The position numbers and the translations under genes are program-made. The notes under the pieces are model-generated. The model had not been told where the DNA came from, did no database searches, and saw only the letters and a program-made list of their open reading frames with translations. From the NCBI GenBank assembly GCA_030041045.1, contig JASHOQ010000112.1:1-37299 (forward strand): DNA of 37,299 nt, written 5' to 3'. Shown here one piece after another: positions 1 through 9,239 of the stretch. Positions within the stretch are counted from its first letter, which is position 1. Each line of letters begins with the position of its first letter. Source of the stretch: Acidobacteriaceae bacterium. GTDB taxonomy: Bacteria; Acidobacteriota; Terriglobia; Terriglobales; Acidobacteriaceae.

Positions 1-739
1 GCAACTTCGTCGGCACTGCTGTGATCGGATTGACGCCGACAGGAAGGACATTCGTGTCCAAGAGCGCGTTAAGGAGTGACGACTTACCGCTGCTGACCCG
101 CCCGAAAAGCGCAACTTCGAGATTGTTGTCCTCCAGCCGGTGGGCAAGAGAAGCAATGCGTGACCGGAACTCGACCAGTCCGTGCCGGGTGATGATCTCT
201 TCGAGTTCCTGGAGAAGAGCCACATCATGCCCGGTCTGTTCCAGCTCGTTGAGGCGGGATTGAAGGTTCGTTCCAAACTCCTGACGGATATACCGCTGCA
301 TGCTCTGCACAACGGATCGGAGTTCGTGAACCACGCCGGTCAGCTCATCCACCGCGTCAGTTGGAACCGTGCCCGAGCCCCGCATGTAACCTGGCTTCAG
401 CTCCTCGACCGCGATGTCAATAAATTCAAGGTGAGTCAGCACGGACCGCGTTGCCGGAATGTCCGGGGATTCGGGTTTCATCTGCTGCCAGGCAAGCGTA
501 CGCAAGAGCTGTTCGCGAATCCGTCGAATGTGGTCTTCCAGCACTCGTGCCTGTGCGGGTGTGATGTCGATGACGTGACGCGGAAACGGAGACGGCGAAG
601 CTGCTTCGTGGAGGACCTGCTCTACTTCGACCAGCAGCTTGTCGATGTAGGAGCACGTGACATAGAGGCGCCGCTGTTGCGCCTCATTAAGCTCGCCTCG
701 GTTCCGGGTTTCCGCAGCCTCTGGTCCAGATTCGGGCAT
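1..739 (-). CDS. Dynamin-family GTPase, N-terminal part (runs off the left edge)
   Basis: An open minus-strand frame starts with ATG at 739 (MPESGPEAAETRN...) behind a strong GGAGGAGT ribosome binding site and stays open to position 1. About 200 residues of charged, helix-rich sequence lead to a P-loop GRVSSGKSSLLNALL (bases about 66-113), then LPVGVNPITAVPT, which fits the G2 switch of dynamin-like GTPases. In that family GTP hydrolysis drives membrane remodelling or repair. The rest of the G domain and the helical bundle lie outside the window, so the subfamily (DynA/LeoA-like or other) cannot be told. The ribosome binding site and the first two bases of the start codon sit in the 3' arm of a 10-bp inverted repeat (738-772), which could limit translation. 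It lies downstream of an enolase relic on the same strand. Confidence 0.85.
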   Translation of the reverse strand, partial: MPESGPEAAETRNRGELNEAQQRRLYVTCSYIDKLLVEVEQVLHEAASPSPFPRHVIDITPAQARVLEDHIRRIREQLLRTLAWQQMKPESPDIPATRSVLTHLEFIDIAVEELKPGYMRGSGTVPTDAVDELTGVVHELRSVVQSMQRYIRQEFGTNLQSRLNELEQTGHDVALLQELEEIITRHGLVEFRSRIASLAHRLEDNNLEVALFGRVSSGKSSLLNALLDTNVLPVGVNPITAVPTKL

Positions 740-772
740 GACTCCTCCAAGTATTTGGCTTCGAGGAGTCAT
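738..772 (-). promoter_or_regulatory. Hairpin over the GTPase start codon (copy A of ATGACTCC-N19-GGAGTCAT)
   Basis: ATGACTCCTC (738-747) and GAGGAGTCAT (763-772) are perfect 10-bp inverted arms. Read on the minus strand, the 3' arm contains the GGAGGAGT ribosome binding site and the AT of the ATG start codon at 739, so folding of the mRNA would hide the start. The 8-bp core and the 19-nt spacing recur at 1137-1171. The arms are seen directly; a regulatory role is inference. Confidence 0.5.
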
Positions 773-821
773 TTGCCCATGTGAGCCCTTCCGGTGGACT
801 CCAACACCGCGTGCACGTTCG

Positions 822-1171
<350 letters not shown>

Positions 1172-1443
1172 CATCTGTCCGGCCTATTGGAGGACAGCAG
1201 TTAAAGGCGAACTCCGTCACCTCTCAATGCAATTTTATGATTGCATAACACGGAAGTCAAGGAACGTGAAGACGATCACAGGCTTTGGAAATCGCAGAAC
1301 AGGCCGGCGCGACCGGGGTTACAGCCGGTATTCAGGGTGATCTGCGCAGTGCTGCCGCTCGATCCAGTTGCAATTCGAATCGGCAAGAGAGCCTGCGCGC
1401 TCATGGAATCCCGGCTGGCTTAAAATGGCGTGGTTGGGTTGCC
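1172..1443. other. Intergenic stretch upstream of the TPR lipoprotein
   Basis: No convincing gene is seen here. A 7-bp perfect inverted repeat, ATGCAAT-N6-ATTGCAT, lies at 1227-1246 in an AT-rich patch and could be an operator or part of a promoter. The downstream TPR reading frame extends back to 1285, but those codons encode no signal peptide and look non-coding. Confidence 0.4.
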
Positions 1444-3222
1444 ATGGGACGCATTCCTCTTCAAAGCTGCCTGCTTCTCCTGTCACTTGGGGCCTGCGGG
1501 CCGGCGTTCTCTCAGCAGGCGTCGAGCACTCTCGAACAGGCGAATGCCGATTACCGGGCCGGGGTGGCCGCGCTCAACGGCAACGATCTGAAGATGGCGC
1601 AGGAGAAGTTCGAAGCCGTGGTGCAACTGGAGCCCGATATCGAGCTTGGTCATAGCGCCCTGGGGGCAGTGCTGGTTCGCGGGGGAGAATGGGCGGCCGC
1701 GATCAGGGAACTGGAAAGAGCGCTGGCTCTCAAGCCGGATGACGACGCGGCGCAAGTGAATCTTGCCATCGCCTACGCGGAGACCGGAGCGTATGCGAAG
1801 GCGTTGCCGCTCTTCGCCCAAGCGGAAACAGCAGCGCGGGCACGCAGCGCGCGGCTGCCGGCCCAGGTGATCGTGCTCTATGCAAAGTCGCTCGCCGCCT
1901 CGGGTCAGACGGAATCGGCGATTGCACGCATGAGGGAATCGGCGGCCGAAAACGGTGCGTCCGCCGAACTCCATGACGATCTCGGATCGCTCTACGCGCA
2001 GAGCCGGGATTGGCCGCATGCCGAAGAGGAGTTCCAGCAGGCGCTACGCATGCAGCCTGCATTGGCTGAAGCGCATCTGCACCTCGGGTTTGTGCTTCAG
2101 GCCGAGCGGAAAGGCGATCCTGCGGCGGAATGGACGCAGGCGTGCGCGCTTGCGCCCCAGAATGCGCAGATCGCGATTCTTGCGGGGAAAGCGCTGGCGG
2201 ATGCCGGCCAGGATGGCCAGGCCGCGCCCATTCTGGAACGGGCTCTGCGTCTCGATCCGCGCTCGAGCACAGCCCAATACGAGCTGGCGCTGGTTTACCA
2301 GCGAACCAACCGCGTCTCTGACGCTGCCAATCTCTTCAAGAAAGTTGCGGAGGCAGAGCCGAAAAACAGCGCCGCGCTGATCAATCTCGGCCTGGCTCTG
2401 AGCCAGCTTCAACGCGCGCAGGATGCGCTGCCGTACCTCCAGCGGGCCATCGCTCTCGACCCCAACAATCTGACTGCGCATCAGGACCTGGCCGCGGCAT
2501 ACATTCAGGTGGACCAGGTGGCGAGCGGCGTTCGGGAGCTCGAGACCGCTCTGAAGCTTGCGCCCGACTCACCCAAGGCGCACTACGATCTGGGCGTCGC
2601 ATACAAGCTTCAAGACGATGCGGCCGATGCAATACCGCAATTGGAAGCGGCCGAAAAGCTCGATCCCGCGAGCTACGAGGCTCCCTATGTGCTTGGACTT
2701 CTCTACGACCAGGTGGCCCGCTACGCCGAGGCCGCGCAGCAGCTTGAAACTTCGCTCAAGTTGCACAGCCAGAATGGCGATGCGTGGTCCACGTTGGGCA
2801 GCATCTACCTGAAACAGGACAAGCTGCCCGAGGCGGCTGCTGCTTTGCGCAAGGCCGCTCAGCAGCTTCCCGGGGAATCGAATGCCCACCTGCTCCTCGC
2901 CAATGTGCTCATCAAGCAGGGCGACACGGCCGAGGCCGCCGAGGAGCGCAAGATCGGCGCAGAGCTGATGCGTTCGCAAATGGACGAGAAGCGCGCCCTG
3001 GTGGCGACGAACTCTGGCAAGTCGCTGCTTGAGGCCGGCAAGGTCGATGATGCCATCGTGGAATTTCGCAACGCCCTCTCGTTCGACCCGAAGTACGCCC
3101 CGGCGCACCTCGGGCTGGCAAATGCGCTGGACAAGCAGGGCAAGACGGTGGAAGCCGCAGCCGAGCGCAAACAGGCCAGGGCGCTCGCGGTTGACAGCGC
3201 GAAATCGGAGACCGCGCCGTAG
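1444..3222 (+). CDS. Exported tetratricopeptide-repeat (TPR) protein, probable lipoprotein
   Basis: The product has 592 residues from ATG 1444. The frame is open upstream to 1285, but 1444 is chosen because it places a signal peptide (MGRIPLQSCLLLLSLGAC) at the start. LGAC fits a lipobox (Cys18); cleavage by signal peptidase I after AFS is the alternative. The rest is almost wholly TPR units of about 34 residues, roughly fourteen, with recurring A..LG.AL...G and AL.LDP patterns. TPR solenoids are protein-interaction scaffolds and no catalytic domain is seen. The gene lies 175 bp before the multiheme cytochrome gene on the same strand, so it may serve as a scaffold for that envelope-located set. 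The partner is unknown. Confidence 0.85.
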   Translation: MGRIPLQSCLLLLSLGACGPAFSQQASSTLEQANADYRAGVAALNGNDLKMAQEKFEAVVQLEPDIELGHSALGAVLVRGGEWAAAIRELERALALKPDDDAAQVNLAIAYAETGAYAKALPLFAQAETAARARSARLPAQVIVLYAKSLAASGQTESAIARMRESAAENGASAELHDDLGSLYAQSRDWPHAEEEFQQALRMQPALAEAHLHLGFVLQAERKGDPAAEWTQACALAPQNAQIAILAGKALADAGQDGQAAPILERALRLDPRSSTAQYELALVYQRTNRVSDAANLFKKVAEAEPKNSAALINLGLALSQLQRAQDALPYLQRAIALDPNNLTAHQDLAAAYIQVDQVASGVRELETALKLAPDSPKAHYDLGVAYKLQDDAADAIPQLEAAEKLDPASYEAPYVLGLLYDQVARYAEAAQQLETSLKLHSQNGDAWSTLGSIYLKQDKLPEAAAALRKAAQQLPGESNAHLLLANVLIKQGDTAEAAEERKIGAELMRSQMDEKRALVATNSGKSLLEAGKVDDAIVEFRNALSFDPKYAPAHLGLANALDKQGKTVEAAAERKQARALAVDSAKSETAP

Positions 3223-3397
3223 CCTGGTCTTTTCCGTCACGCCCGTTTCGGTTGCGGTGTACAGCCCATGAAGGCAGGACTATACTTCTGGATGGCAGTT
3301 CCCTAACCCTATCGGATCGCTATTGCTCGAAAGCGAGATCTGACGCACGACATGAGCCGGCCATGGAGCTGCGCATGGACTGCCGAGGGATCGAAGC

Positions 3398-5614
3398 ATG
3401 TTGAGGAGCCAGACGCGCACCATCTGTGCCTTGATCGTGCTGTTGGTCATCTCCTGCGTGCTCTGCCTGCGCACCACGCGTGCCGGCGAAGACCCGCAGG
3501 CTCAGGAACAAGCTGCCCGCAAGGCCTACGCCGATACCATCCGCAAGAGCTACAACTTTGCCTTCGCAAAAGGCAGCATTTCCCTTCCCGGCAACGCGGC
3601 CGTCCAGGGCAACGATTTTCTCGAGCCGGGCGCATTCCCTGATGCAACCTACTGCGGACATTGCCACCAGGAGGCGTATCACCAGTGGCGGCAGGCCCTG
3701 CACTCCAATTCGTTCCGCACCCCGTTCTACCGGCAGAGCGTGAACATTCTGATTCGCACCAAGGGCATCGAGTTCGCGCGCCACTGCGATAGCTGTCATA
3801 ATCCGGTGGCCGTGATGGCCGGCGCGCTGGACTCGCATTACACCGGCGACCGATCCTTCGACCGCGACGGCCTCACCTGCACGGTGTGCCACTCGATTCA
3901 GAGCGTCGATTCGAAGCTGGGCAACGGCGGCTTCGTCATGGCCGTGCCCGCGGTCATGGTCGACGAGCAAGGCAACCGCATTCCCGGCATCGTGCCCTAC
4001 TGGGAGATCTACGCGCACCCCGAGCGCCACTCCAAGGCGGTGATGCAGCCCATCCTCCACTCTGCCCAGTTCTGCGCGGCCTGCCACAAGGCAAATCTGC
4101 CGCCCATGCTGAACGGCTACAAGTGGATTCGCGCTTTCACCGCGTATGACGAGTGGCAGAACTCGAAGTTCTCGCAGCAGAACCCGCTCACGTTTTACCA
4201 GGGAGACTTCACCACCTGCCAGGGCTGCCACATGGCGCGCTCTTCCGCTGCGCTGCCCGAGGCCGGCGCCAAGAACGGCACCTTCGCATCGCATCGCTGG
4301 CTCGCCGGCAACACCGCGGTTCCGTTCTATTACGGTTTCGACGAGCAACTGGCGAAGACGATCGATTTTCTGCGCAGCGGCAATTTCATGAACGTGGACA
4401 TTTTCGGCCTCAAGATCGGCGACAATCCAAGCCTGATTGCTCCGCTGGGTTCCGTTCCCTTCACGCTTCCCGCGGGCCAAACGGTGGAGGCCTGGGTGGT
4501 CATCCAGAGCAAGAACATCGGTCACTCGTTCATCCCCGAGGTGCGCGATCTTTACGAGGCCTGGGTGCAGTTCACGGTTACGGACTCCAAGGGCGCCGAG
4601 CTTTACTCGAGCGGCTTCCTGCGGCCCGATGGCTCGCTCGATCCCAGCGCGCACAGCTTCACCAATCGCCCGGTAAATTTGGATGGCGATTTTGTGGATA
4701 ACCACATGGTGTGGACCATTCACTCCGTGGCTTATGACAACACCGTTCAATCCGGCCGCTCGGCGCTGGTGCGTTACCGGTTCGAGCTTCCGGCCAGGGT
4801 CAAGGGTCCGGTCACGCTCACTGCGCGTGTCAATTATCGCCATCTGCGCCAGAGCTATCTGAATGACATCTTCGGTCCCGATCACCCGGCTTACCCGGTG
4901 GTTGAAATCGCCTCGCGCGCGCGGACTCTTGCCATCGGCCGGAATGAGCCGCAGCCCGCAATGCCCAACGACAATCCCGACTGGATGCGCTGGAACAATG
5001 TCGGTATCGGTCTGCTTGACGAGCTGCAGCACCAGGACTCGCTGGACGCCTTCGAGCAGGTTGTCCGGCTCAATCCCGGCTACAAGGACGGCTACATCAA
5101 CGTCGGCCTCGACTACCTTGACTGGGAGAAATACGACGAGGCGCGCGAGCCCCTCGAGATGGCCCTCAAGCTGCACCCGGACGACGCCCGGGCTCTTTAC
5201 TATATGGCGCTGGTGGAGCGCCGCGCGCGCAACTCCGCAGCCGAAGTTGCGGATCTCGAAAAAGTGGTGGCGCAATATCCCGATTGCCGCGACGCCCGGC
5301 GCGAGCTAGGCATCTCCTATTATCAGCAGGACCGCGCAGATGACGCCATCGCGCAGTTCAAGGCTCTGCAGGCCATCGATCCGGACGATCTGGCCGCGCA
5401 CTACAACCTCGCCGTCCTGTACCGGCGCAAGGGACTCAAGGAACTGGCACAGAAAGAGGCCGCGCAGTACGCGATCAAGCGCATCGACCCCGGCGCGCCG
5501 ACCTATTCGCTCGATTACCTGCGCCAGCACCCTGAAATGAACATCGAGAGCGTGCCCTGGCACGTGCACTCGGCCAAGCCCAACGAACTCCAGCGCGCCG
5601 CTCGCAATCCATAG
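3398..5614 (+). CDS. Secreted five-heme cytochrome c with C-terminal TPRs
   Basis: The product has 738 residues. A hydrophobic N-terminus (about residues 8-24) acts as signal peptide or anchor. Five CXXCH heme c motifs are visible: CGHCH 86-90, CDSCH 130-134, CTVCH 161-165, CAACH 226-230 and CQGCH 274-278. This pattern fits the cytochrome c554/multiheme family, in which the hemes form an electron wire in the periplasm. A beta-rich middle part (about 290-530) follows, then four to five TPR units (about 545-700). The electron partner is unknown. The TAG stop is embedded in TAGGAGGG, which is the ribosome binding site of the next gene, so the FG-GAP/ASPIC-UnbV gene is translationally linked to it. 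Cytochrome maturation machinery must be encoded elsewhere. Confidence 0.88.
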   Translation: MLRSQTRTICALIVLLVISCVLCLRTTRAGEDPQAQEQAARKAYADTIRKSYNFAFAKGSISLPGNAAVQGNDFLEPGAFPDATYCGHCHQEAYHQWRQALHSNSFRTPFYRQSVNILIRTKGIEFARHCDSCHNPVAVMAGALDSHYTGDRSFDRDGLTCTVCHSIQSVDSKLGNGGFVMAVPAVMVDEQGNRIPGIVPYWEIYAHPERHSKAVMQPILHSAQFCAACHKANLPPMLNGYKWIRAFTAYDEWQNSKFSQQNPLTFYQGDFTTCQGCHMARSSAALPEAGAKNGTFASHRWLAGNTAVPFYYGFDEQLAKTIDFLRSGNFMNVDIFGLKIGDNPSLIAPLGSVPFTLPAGQTVEAWVVIQSKNIGHSFIPEVRDLYEAWVQFTVTDSKGAELYSSGFLRPDGSLDPSAHSFTNRPVNLDGDFVDNHMVWTIHSVAYDNTVQSGRSALVRYRFELPARVKGPVTLTARVNYRHLRQSYLNDIFGPDHPAYPVVEIASRARTLAIGRNEPQPAMPNDNPDWMRWNNVGIGLLDELQHQDSLDAFEQVVRLNPGYKDGYINVGLDYLDWEKYDEAREPLEMALKLHPDDARALYYMALVERRARNSAAEVADLEKVVAQYPDCRDARRELGISYYQQDRADDAIAQFKALQAIDPDDLAAHYNLAVLYRRKGLKELAQKEAAQYAIKRIDPGAPTYSLDYLRQHPEMNIESVPWHVHSAKPNELQRAARNP

Positions 5615-5629
5615 GAGGGTTCTCCCGTC

Positions 5630-7519
5630 TTGACTGATCGGAGTCTCAGCCGCCGTCATTTCCTCCGTTCGCTCAGCCGCACGGCGCTGGTTCTGCCCTT
5701 TGCCGACGTCGTGGCGCTCGCCTCACCGGGCCAGCAGGCGCCCGCCAACATCGGCCCGCAGGAGCGCAGCTACGACGCCAAGCCTACTCCTCCGCCGCCC
5801 GGCCCCAAGTCGCCCATCGAAGGCACGCCGCTCGGAGTCAGCTTTGTCGAGGTCGCGCCGCAGGCGGGACTCACGGAAGCGACCATCTATGGCGGCGTGA
5901 ATCACAACAAGTACCTGCTCGAAACCACAGGCTGCGGACTGGCATTCTATGACTACGACCAGGACGGCTGGGTCGATCTCTTTATGGTGAACGGCTGGCG
6001 CCTCGAAGGCTTTCCCAAGGGCCAGGAGCCGCACTGCCGCCTGTTCAAGAACAATCGCGATGGAACATTTACCGATGTCACGGTGGGCACGGGCCTTGAG
6101 CACAAGACCGGATGGGGCCAGGGATGCTGCCTAGGGGACTACAACAATGATGGCTGGGACGATCTCTTCGTAACTTACTACGGCCAGAACGTTCTTTATC
6201 GGAACAACGGCGACGGCACGTTCGCGGATGTCACGGCGCAAGCCGGCCTCATGCAGCCAGGCCCGAAGATCCGCTGGAACACCGGATGCACGTTTGTGGA
6301 TTACGATCGCGACGGCCACCTCGACCTGTTTGTCGCCAACTACGTCGATTTCGATTTGAAAACCGCGCCGCTGCCGCAAGACGGCCCTTGCACCTACAAA
6401 GGCGTGCTCGTGGCCTGCGGCCCTCCTGGGCTTCCCGGCGGAAAAAACATCCTTTATCACAACCAGGGCGACGGCACATTCGTGGATGTAAGCGAGAAAT
6501 CCGGCATGGGAACGGCCATCGGCACTTATGGCCTGAGCGTGGCCGCATCCGATCTTGATGGCGACGGCTGGCCTGACATCTACGTCGCCAACGACTCCGC
6601 GCCCGCCACGCTCTACCAGAATCAGAAGGACGGCACCTTCCGCGATATCGCCATCGAAGCCGGCGCGGCGCTCTCTCCTGAGGCCAAGCCGCAGGCGGGC
6701 ATGGGCGTTTCCATCGGCGATTACACGCACGATGGCCGCTTCGACATCGTGAAGACAAATTTCGCCGGCGATACCGATTCGCTCTACACCAATCTCGGAG
6801 ACGGCAACTTTGAAGACCGCACCTATCCCGGCGGCCTTGGCGTCAACACGCGTTTGCTCGGCTGGGGCGTCGGCTTTTTCGACATGGACAACGACGGCTG
6901 GCTCGACATCCTCATGTCCAACGGCCACGTGTATCCCGAGGTCGACCTGACCAAAGAGGACCTGCGGTATGCCGAGCACAAATACCTTTATCGCAACTTG
7001 CGCAATGGCCGCTTTGAAGAGGTTACGGACAAGGCTGGGCCGGGCATCCTGGAGAGAGCGCCCGCGCGCGGCTGCGCGTTCGGCGACTACGACAACGACG
7101 GCGATATCGATATTGTAGTCAACTGCGTCAATGCGCCGCCGCAACTGCTGCGCTGTGACTCTACCTGGAACCGCAACTGGATCAAGTTCAAGCTGGTCGG
7201 CACCAGGTCCAACCGCTCCGGCATTGGCACCAAGGTCGTGGTCAGTGCCATGACATCGCCGGCGGCGGAGCGCGCGTTGGTGCAAACCGACGAGTTCCGC
7301 AGCAGCGGAAGCTATTTCTCGCAAAACGACATGCGCATGCACTTTGGGCTCGACCAGGCCACGAAGGTCGATCTTGTCCGAGTGGTCTGGCTCAGCGGCC
7401 AGGTCGACCAGTTCCGCGATCTCGAACCAAATCGCCTTTACGTCCTCGAAGAAGGAGGCAGGATCCTCAAGAGCGAGGCGCTTCAGCCCGCGCGTCCGAA
7501 GGGGCCCCTCAAATCATGA
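5630..7519 (+). CDS. Tat-exported FG-GAP/VCBS repeat protein with ASPIC/UnbV C-terminus (CRTAC1-like)
   Basis: The start is TTG 5630, supported by AGGAGGG about ten bases upstream and by a twin-arginine signal (SRRHFLRS, residues 7-14). The 629-residue product carries seven calcium-binding-like loops, including DYDQDGWVDLF, DYNNDGWDDLF, DYDRDGHLDLF, DLDGDGWPDIY, DMDNDGWLDIL and DYDNDGDIDIV. These are typical of the FG-GAP/VCBS beta-propeller. The C-terminus (about 515-615) matches ASPIC/UnbV: NWIKFKLVGT, SGIGTKV, GSYFSQN, HFGL and VVWLSGQVDQF. Proteins of this type are exported and often sit beside TPR or cytochrome genes in Acidobacteria and Planctomycetes, but their biochemical role is not established. 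Tat export suggests folding or cofactor loading before transport. The gene overlaps the next by 4 bp (ATGA). Confidence 0.9.
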   Translation: MTDRSLSRRHFLRSLSRTALVLPFADVVALASPGQQAPANIGPQERSYDAKPTPPPPGPKSPIEGTPLGVSFVEVAPQAGLTEATIYGGVNHNKYLLETTGCGLAFYDYDQDGWVDLFMVNGWRLEGFPKGQEPHCRLFKNNRDGTFTDVTVGTGLEHKTGWGQGCCLGDYNNDGWDDLFVTYYGQNVLYRNNGDGTFADVTAQAGLMQPGPKIRWNTGCTFVDYDRDGHLDLFVANYVDFDLKTAPLPQDGPCTYKGVLVACGPPGLPGGKNILYHNQGDGTFVDVSEKSGMGTAIGTYGLSVAASDLDGDGWPDIYVANDSAPATLYQNQKDGTFRDIAIEAGAALSPEAKPQAGMGVSIGDYTHDGRFDIVKTNFAGDTDSLYTNLGDGNFEDRTYPGGLGVNTRLLGWGVGFFDMDNDGWLDILMSNGHVYPEVDLTKEDLRYAEHKYLYRNLRNGRFEEVTDKAGPGILERAPARGCAFGDYDNDGDIDIVVNCVNAPPQLLRCDSTWNRNWIKFKLVGTRSNRSGIGTKVVVSAMTSPAAERALVQTDEFRSSGSYFSQNDMRMHFGLDQATKVDLVRVVWLSGQVDQFRDLEPNRLYVLEEGGRILKSEALQPARPKGPLKS

Positions 7520-7986
7520 ACGCTCGGTCTCTGTCTTTGCTCCTGCTGGTTGCGCCTCTTGCCGCATGGGCGCAATCGCCGCAGGTTTGCCCGTGGCTGA
7601 CCGCCGGAACCGCCGCGAAAATTCTTGGTGGGGATGTGCAGGTGACAGCGAAGATCGATTCCAACGGGAGCGGCTCCTGCAGCTTTGCTACGGCAGCCAC
7701 TCCAGCGCACAGCATCGAAATCCGCGTGGGAAAAACCGACAGTCATGCGTGCGGACCCAAGTCCGCGCCATTGACCGCTATCGGCAACCAGGCCGTGCAG
7801 TGCTCCTCGCTGGACTCCAGCGGCCGGCAAGTCTGGACGGTTTCGGGCCGAGTGCGCGATGCCTGGTTCGTGGTGACACTCGCCGGCCCTTCGCCGCAAG
7901 GCGAACCGGAACAATCGCCGAACGAATCCACAGCCTCATCCGCCATCGGGTTTCTTGCCGAACAGGTTGCCGGGAACCTCTATTGA
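7516..7986 (+). CDS. Small secreted protein of unknown function
   Basis: The product has 156 residues. Its ATG overlaps the preceding stop (ATGA), so it is the last gene of the cytochrome/FG-GAP group. A signal peptide is clear (MNARSLSLLLLVAPLAAWAQS, cleavage after AWA). The mature part starts VCPWLTAGTAAKILGGDV and has four cysteines (in VCPW, GSCSF, HACGP and VQCSS), which could form two disulfides. The opening resembles small lipoprotein domains described as DUF3558-like, but this is not certain. No catalytic motif is visible. Confidence 0.75.
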   Translation: MNARSLSLLLLVAPLAAWAQSPQVCPWLTAGTAAKILGGDVQVTAKIDSNGSGSCSFATAATPAHSIEIRVGKTDSHACGPKSAPLTAIGNQAVQCSSLDSSGRQVWTVSGRVRDAWFVVTLAGPSPQGEPEQSPNESTASSAIGFLAEQVAGNLY

Positions 7987-8352
7987 TAGCGCGTTCCCGG
8001 ATTAACTAAGATCCATAGTTGGCAACATACAACATTTTGGGCTCTTTCGGTCTGAGCTGTTGTGTACAGGCCAAAGCGCGCAATGGGCCGTCCTCGAAGG
8101 AAAGAAAGAGACCGGCTTTGAAGCATTGCATTTTTTGCAAAATCCCTTCTGGCAAGGCTCTCGATCCGATTGTCGGAGGAGATGATGGAGGACGGACATT
8201 CATTCTTCACTTCTACAAGGCTCGCTATCGCGATAGCCTTGCTTCCCCTGCACCTGCCGTTGCCCACAACCAATTCATGCGCAATCTAAGTCTCGGCAAC
8301 GCCGCTCCTCACCACTGCATCCATTGCAAGGGAGATCCCACAGGAGTATTCG
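7987..8352. other. 366-bp intergenic region with a 14-bp palindrome and a possible HIT-domain scrap
   Basis: No complete gene is supported. On the plus strand 8127-8189 reads CIFCKIPSGKALDPIVGGDD, which resembles the first residues of HIT-family proteins (CIFCKI..G......V..DD). It has no ribosome binding site and no following histidine triad. A perfect palindrome GCTATCGCGATAGC lies at 8224-8237. The SDR gene has its AGGAG just before 8353. Confidence 0.35.
8224..8237. promoter_or_regulatory. Palindrome GCTATCGCGATAGC, possible operator
   Basis: This is a perfect 14-bp palindrome, with CAAG and CTTG outside it adding a looser symmetry. It lies 115 bp upstream of the SDR start. It could be an operator for a dimeric repressor or a small hairpin. 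The cognate regulator is not identifiable here. Confidence 0.3.
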
Positions 8353-9168
8353 ATGAACCCAACAGGTAACACGATTCTCATCACCGGAGGCGGCACCGGA
8401 ATTGGCCGTGGTTTGGCGGAGGCCTTTCACAGGGATGGCAACCAGGTCATCATTGCAGGCCGCCGGCGCCTGGTGCTGGAAACCACTGCCCGCGCCAATC
8501 CCGGCATGCGCCATCTCACCGTCGACGTCGAAAACCTCGACGATACACGGCGATTTGGCGCTGCGGTGGAGGCCGAGTTTCCCGCCCTCAACGTCCTCAT
8601 CAACGGCGCCGGCATCATGAAATCCGAAAATCTGAAGTTGGGCGTTGAAGACTTCGCTGTTGCCGAGCAAACCGTTGGTATCAACCTTCTTGGCACTTTC
8701 CGGATCACGGCGGCGCTCATGCCGTTGCTCCTCGCCCAGCCGAAAGCAACCATTATGACCGTATCCTCAGGTCTGGCGTTTGTACCCATTCATACCAACC
8801 CGTCCTACTGCGCCACCAAGGCCGCGATTCACTCATGGACTCAGTCGCTCCGCTATCAACTGCGTGACACCTCCGTGGAAGTGCTCGAGATCGCTCCGCC
8901 CTATGTTCAGACCGAACTAACTGGACGTTTTCAGGCCGAAGATCCGAATGCCATGCCACTGGCCGACTATATAAACGAGACTATGGCGCTGTTCAAGAGC
9001 CCTTTCGAGAGCGGAGAGATCCTCGTTGACCGCGTCCGTTCTCGTCGTTTTGCCGAGAGAGACGGCAAGTACGACGAGTTCTTCGAGCAATGGAACGGCT
9101 ACGCAGCCAAGCGCCAGGTGGAACGCGCTGCCAAAGGTTACGAAGCATCCCGCAGGCCAGCAGGGTAG
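8353..9168 (+). CDS. Short-chain dehydrogenase/reductase, DltE-like
   Basis: The product has 271 residues, a usual length for a classical SDR. The Rossmann glycine motif TGGGTGIG is at 11-18, with NGAG at 84-87, catalytic-site Asn111, Ser138/139 and YCATK (Tyr152, Lys156). All parts of the catalytic tetrad are present, so it should be an active NAD(P)(H)-dependent oxidoreductase. AGR (35-37) after beta-2 suggests preference for NADP(H). The overall sequence (GINLLGTFRITAALMPLL, SGLAFVPI) resembles oxidoreductases annotated DltE; the substrate is unknown. The start is supported by AGGAG eight bases upstream. The gene stands alone and converges with the GH5-like operon. Confidence 0.88.
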   Translation: MNPTGNTILITGGGTGIGRGLAEAFHRDGNQVIIAGRRRLVLETTARANPGMRHLTVDVENLDDTRRFGAAVEAEFPALNVLINGAGIMKSENLKLGVEDFAVAEQTVGINLLGTFRITAALMPLLLAQPKATIMTVSSGLAFVPIHTNPSYCATKAAIHSWTQSLRYQLRDTSVEVLEIAPPYVQTELTGRFQAEDPNAMPLADYINETMALFKSPFESGEILVDRVRSRRFAERDGKYDEFFEQWNGYAAKRQVERAAKGYEASRRPAG

Positions 9169-9239
9169 CTGGCCGGGACGGGACGGCTCTGCCCTGGGGC
9201 AAGAGTCCAGAAGAGAGACTGCCGATTCATGATGGACTC

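Noticed and set aside
3320..5275. A 651-codon minus-strand frame
   Set aside because: It lies wholly antisense to the five-heme cytochrome gene and has no ribosome binding site or domain. It is a codon-bias shadow.
6131..7342. A 403-codon minus-strand frame
   Set aside because: It is antisense to the FG-GAP/ASPIC-UnbV protein. Its apparent repeats mirror the repeated DxDxDG loops.
8019..8369. A 116-codon plus-strand frame containing CIFCKI and CIHCK
   Set aside because: It begins at a TTG without a ribosome binding site and overlaps the SDR start in another frame. Only a short HIT-like patch is recognisable, so it is noted as a scrap and not called a gene.
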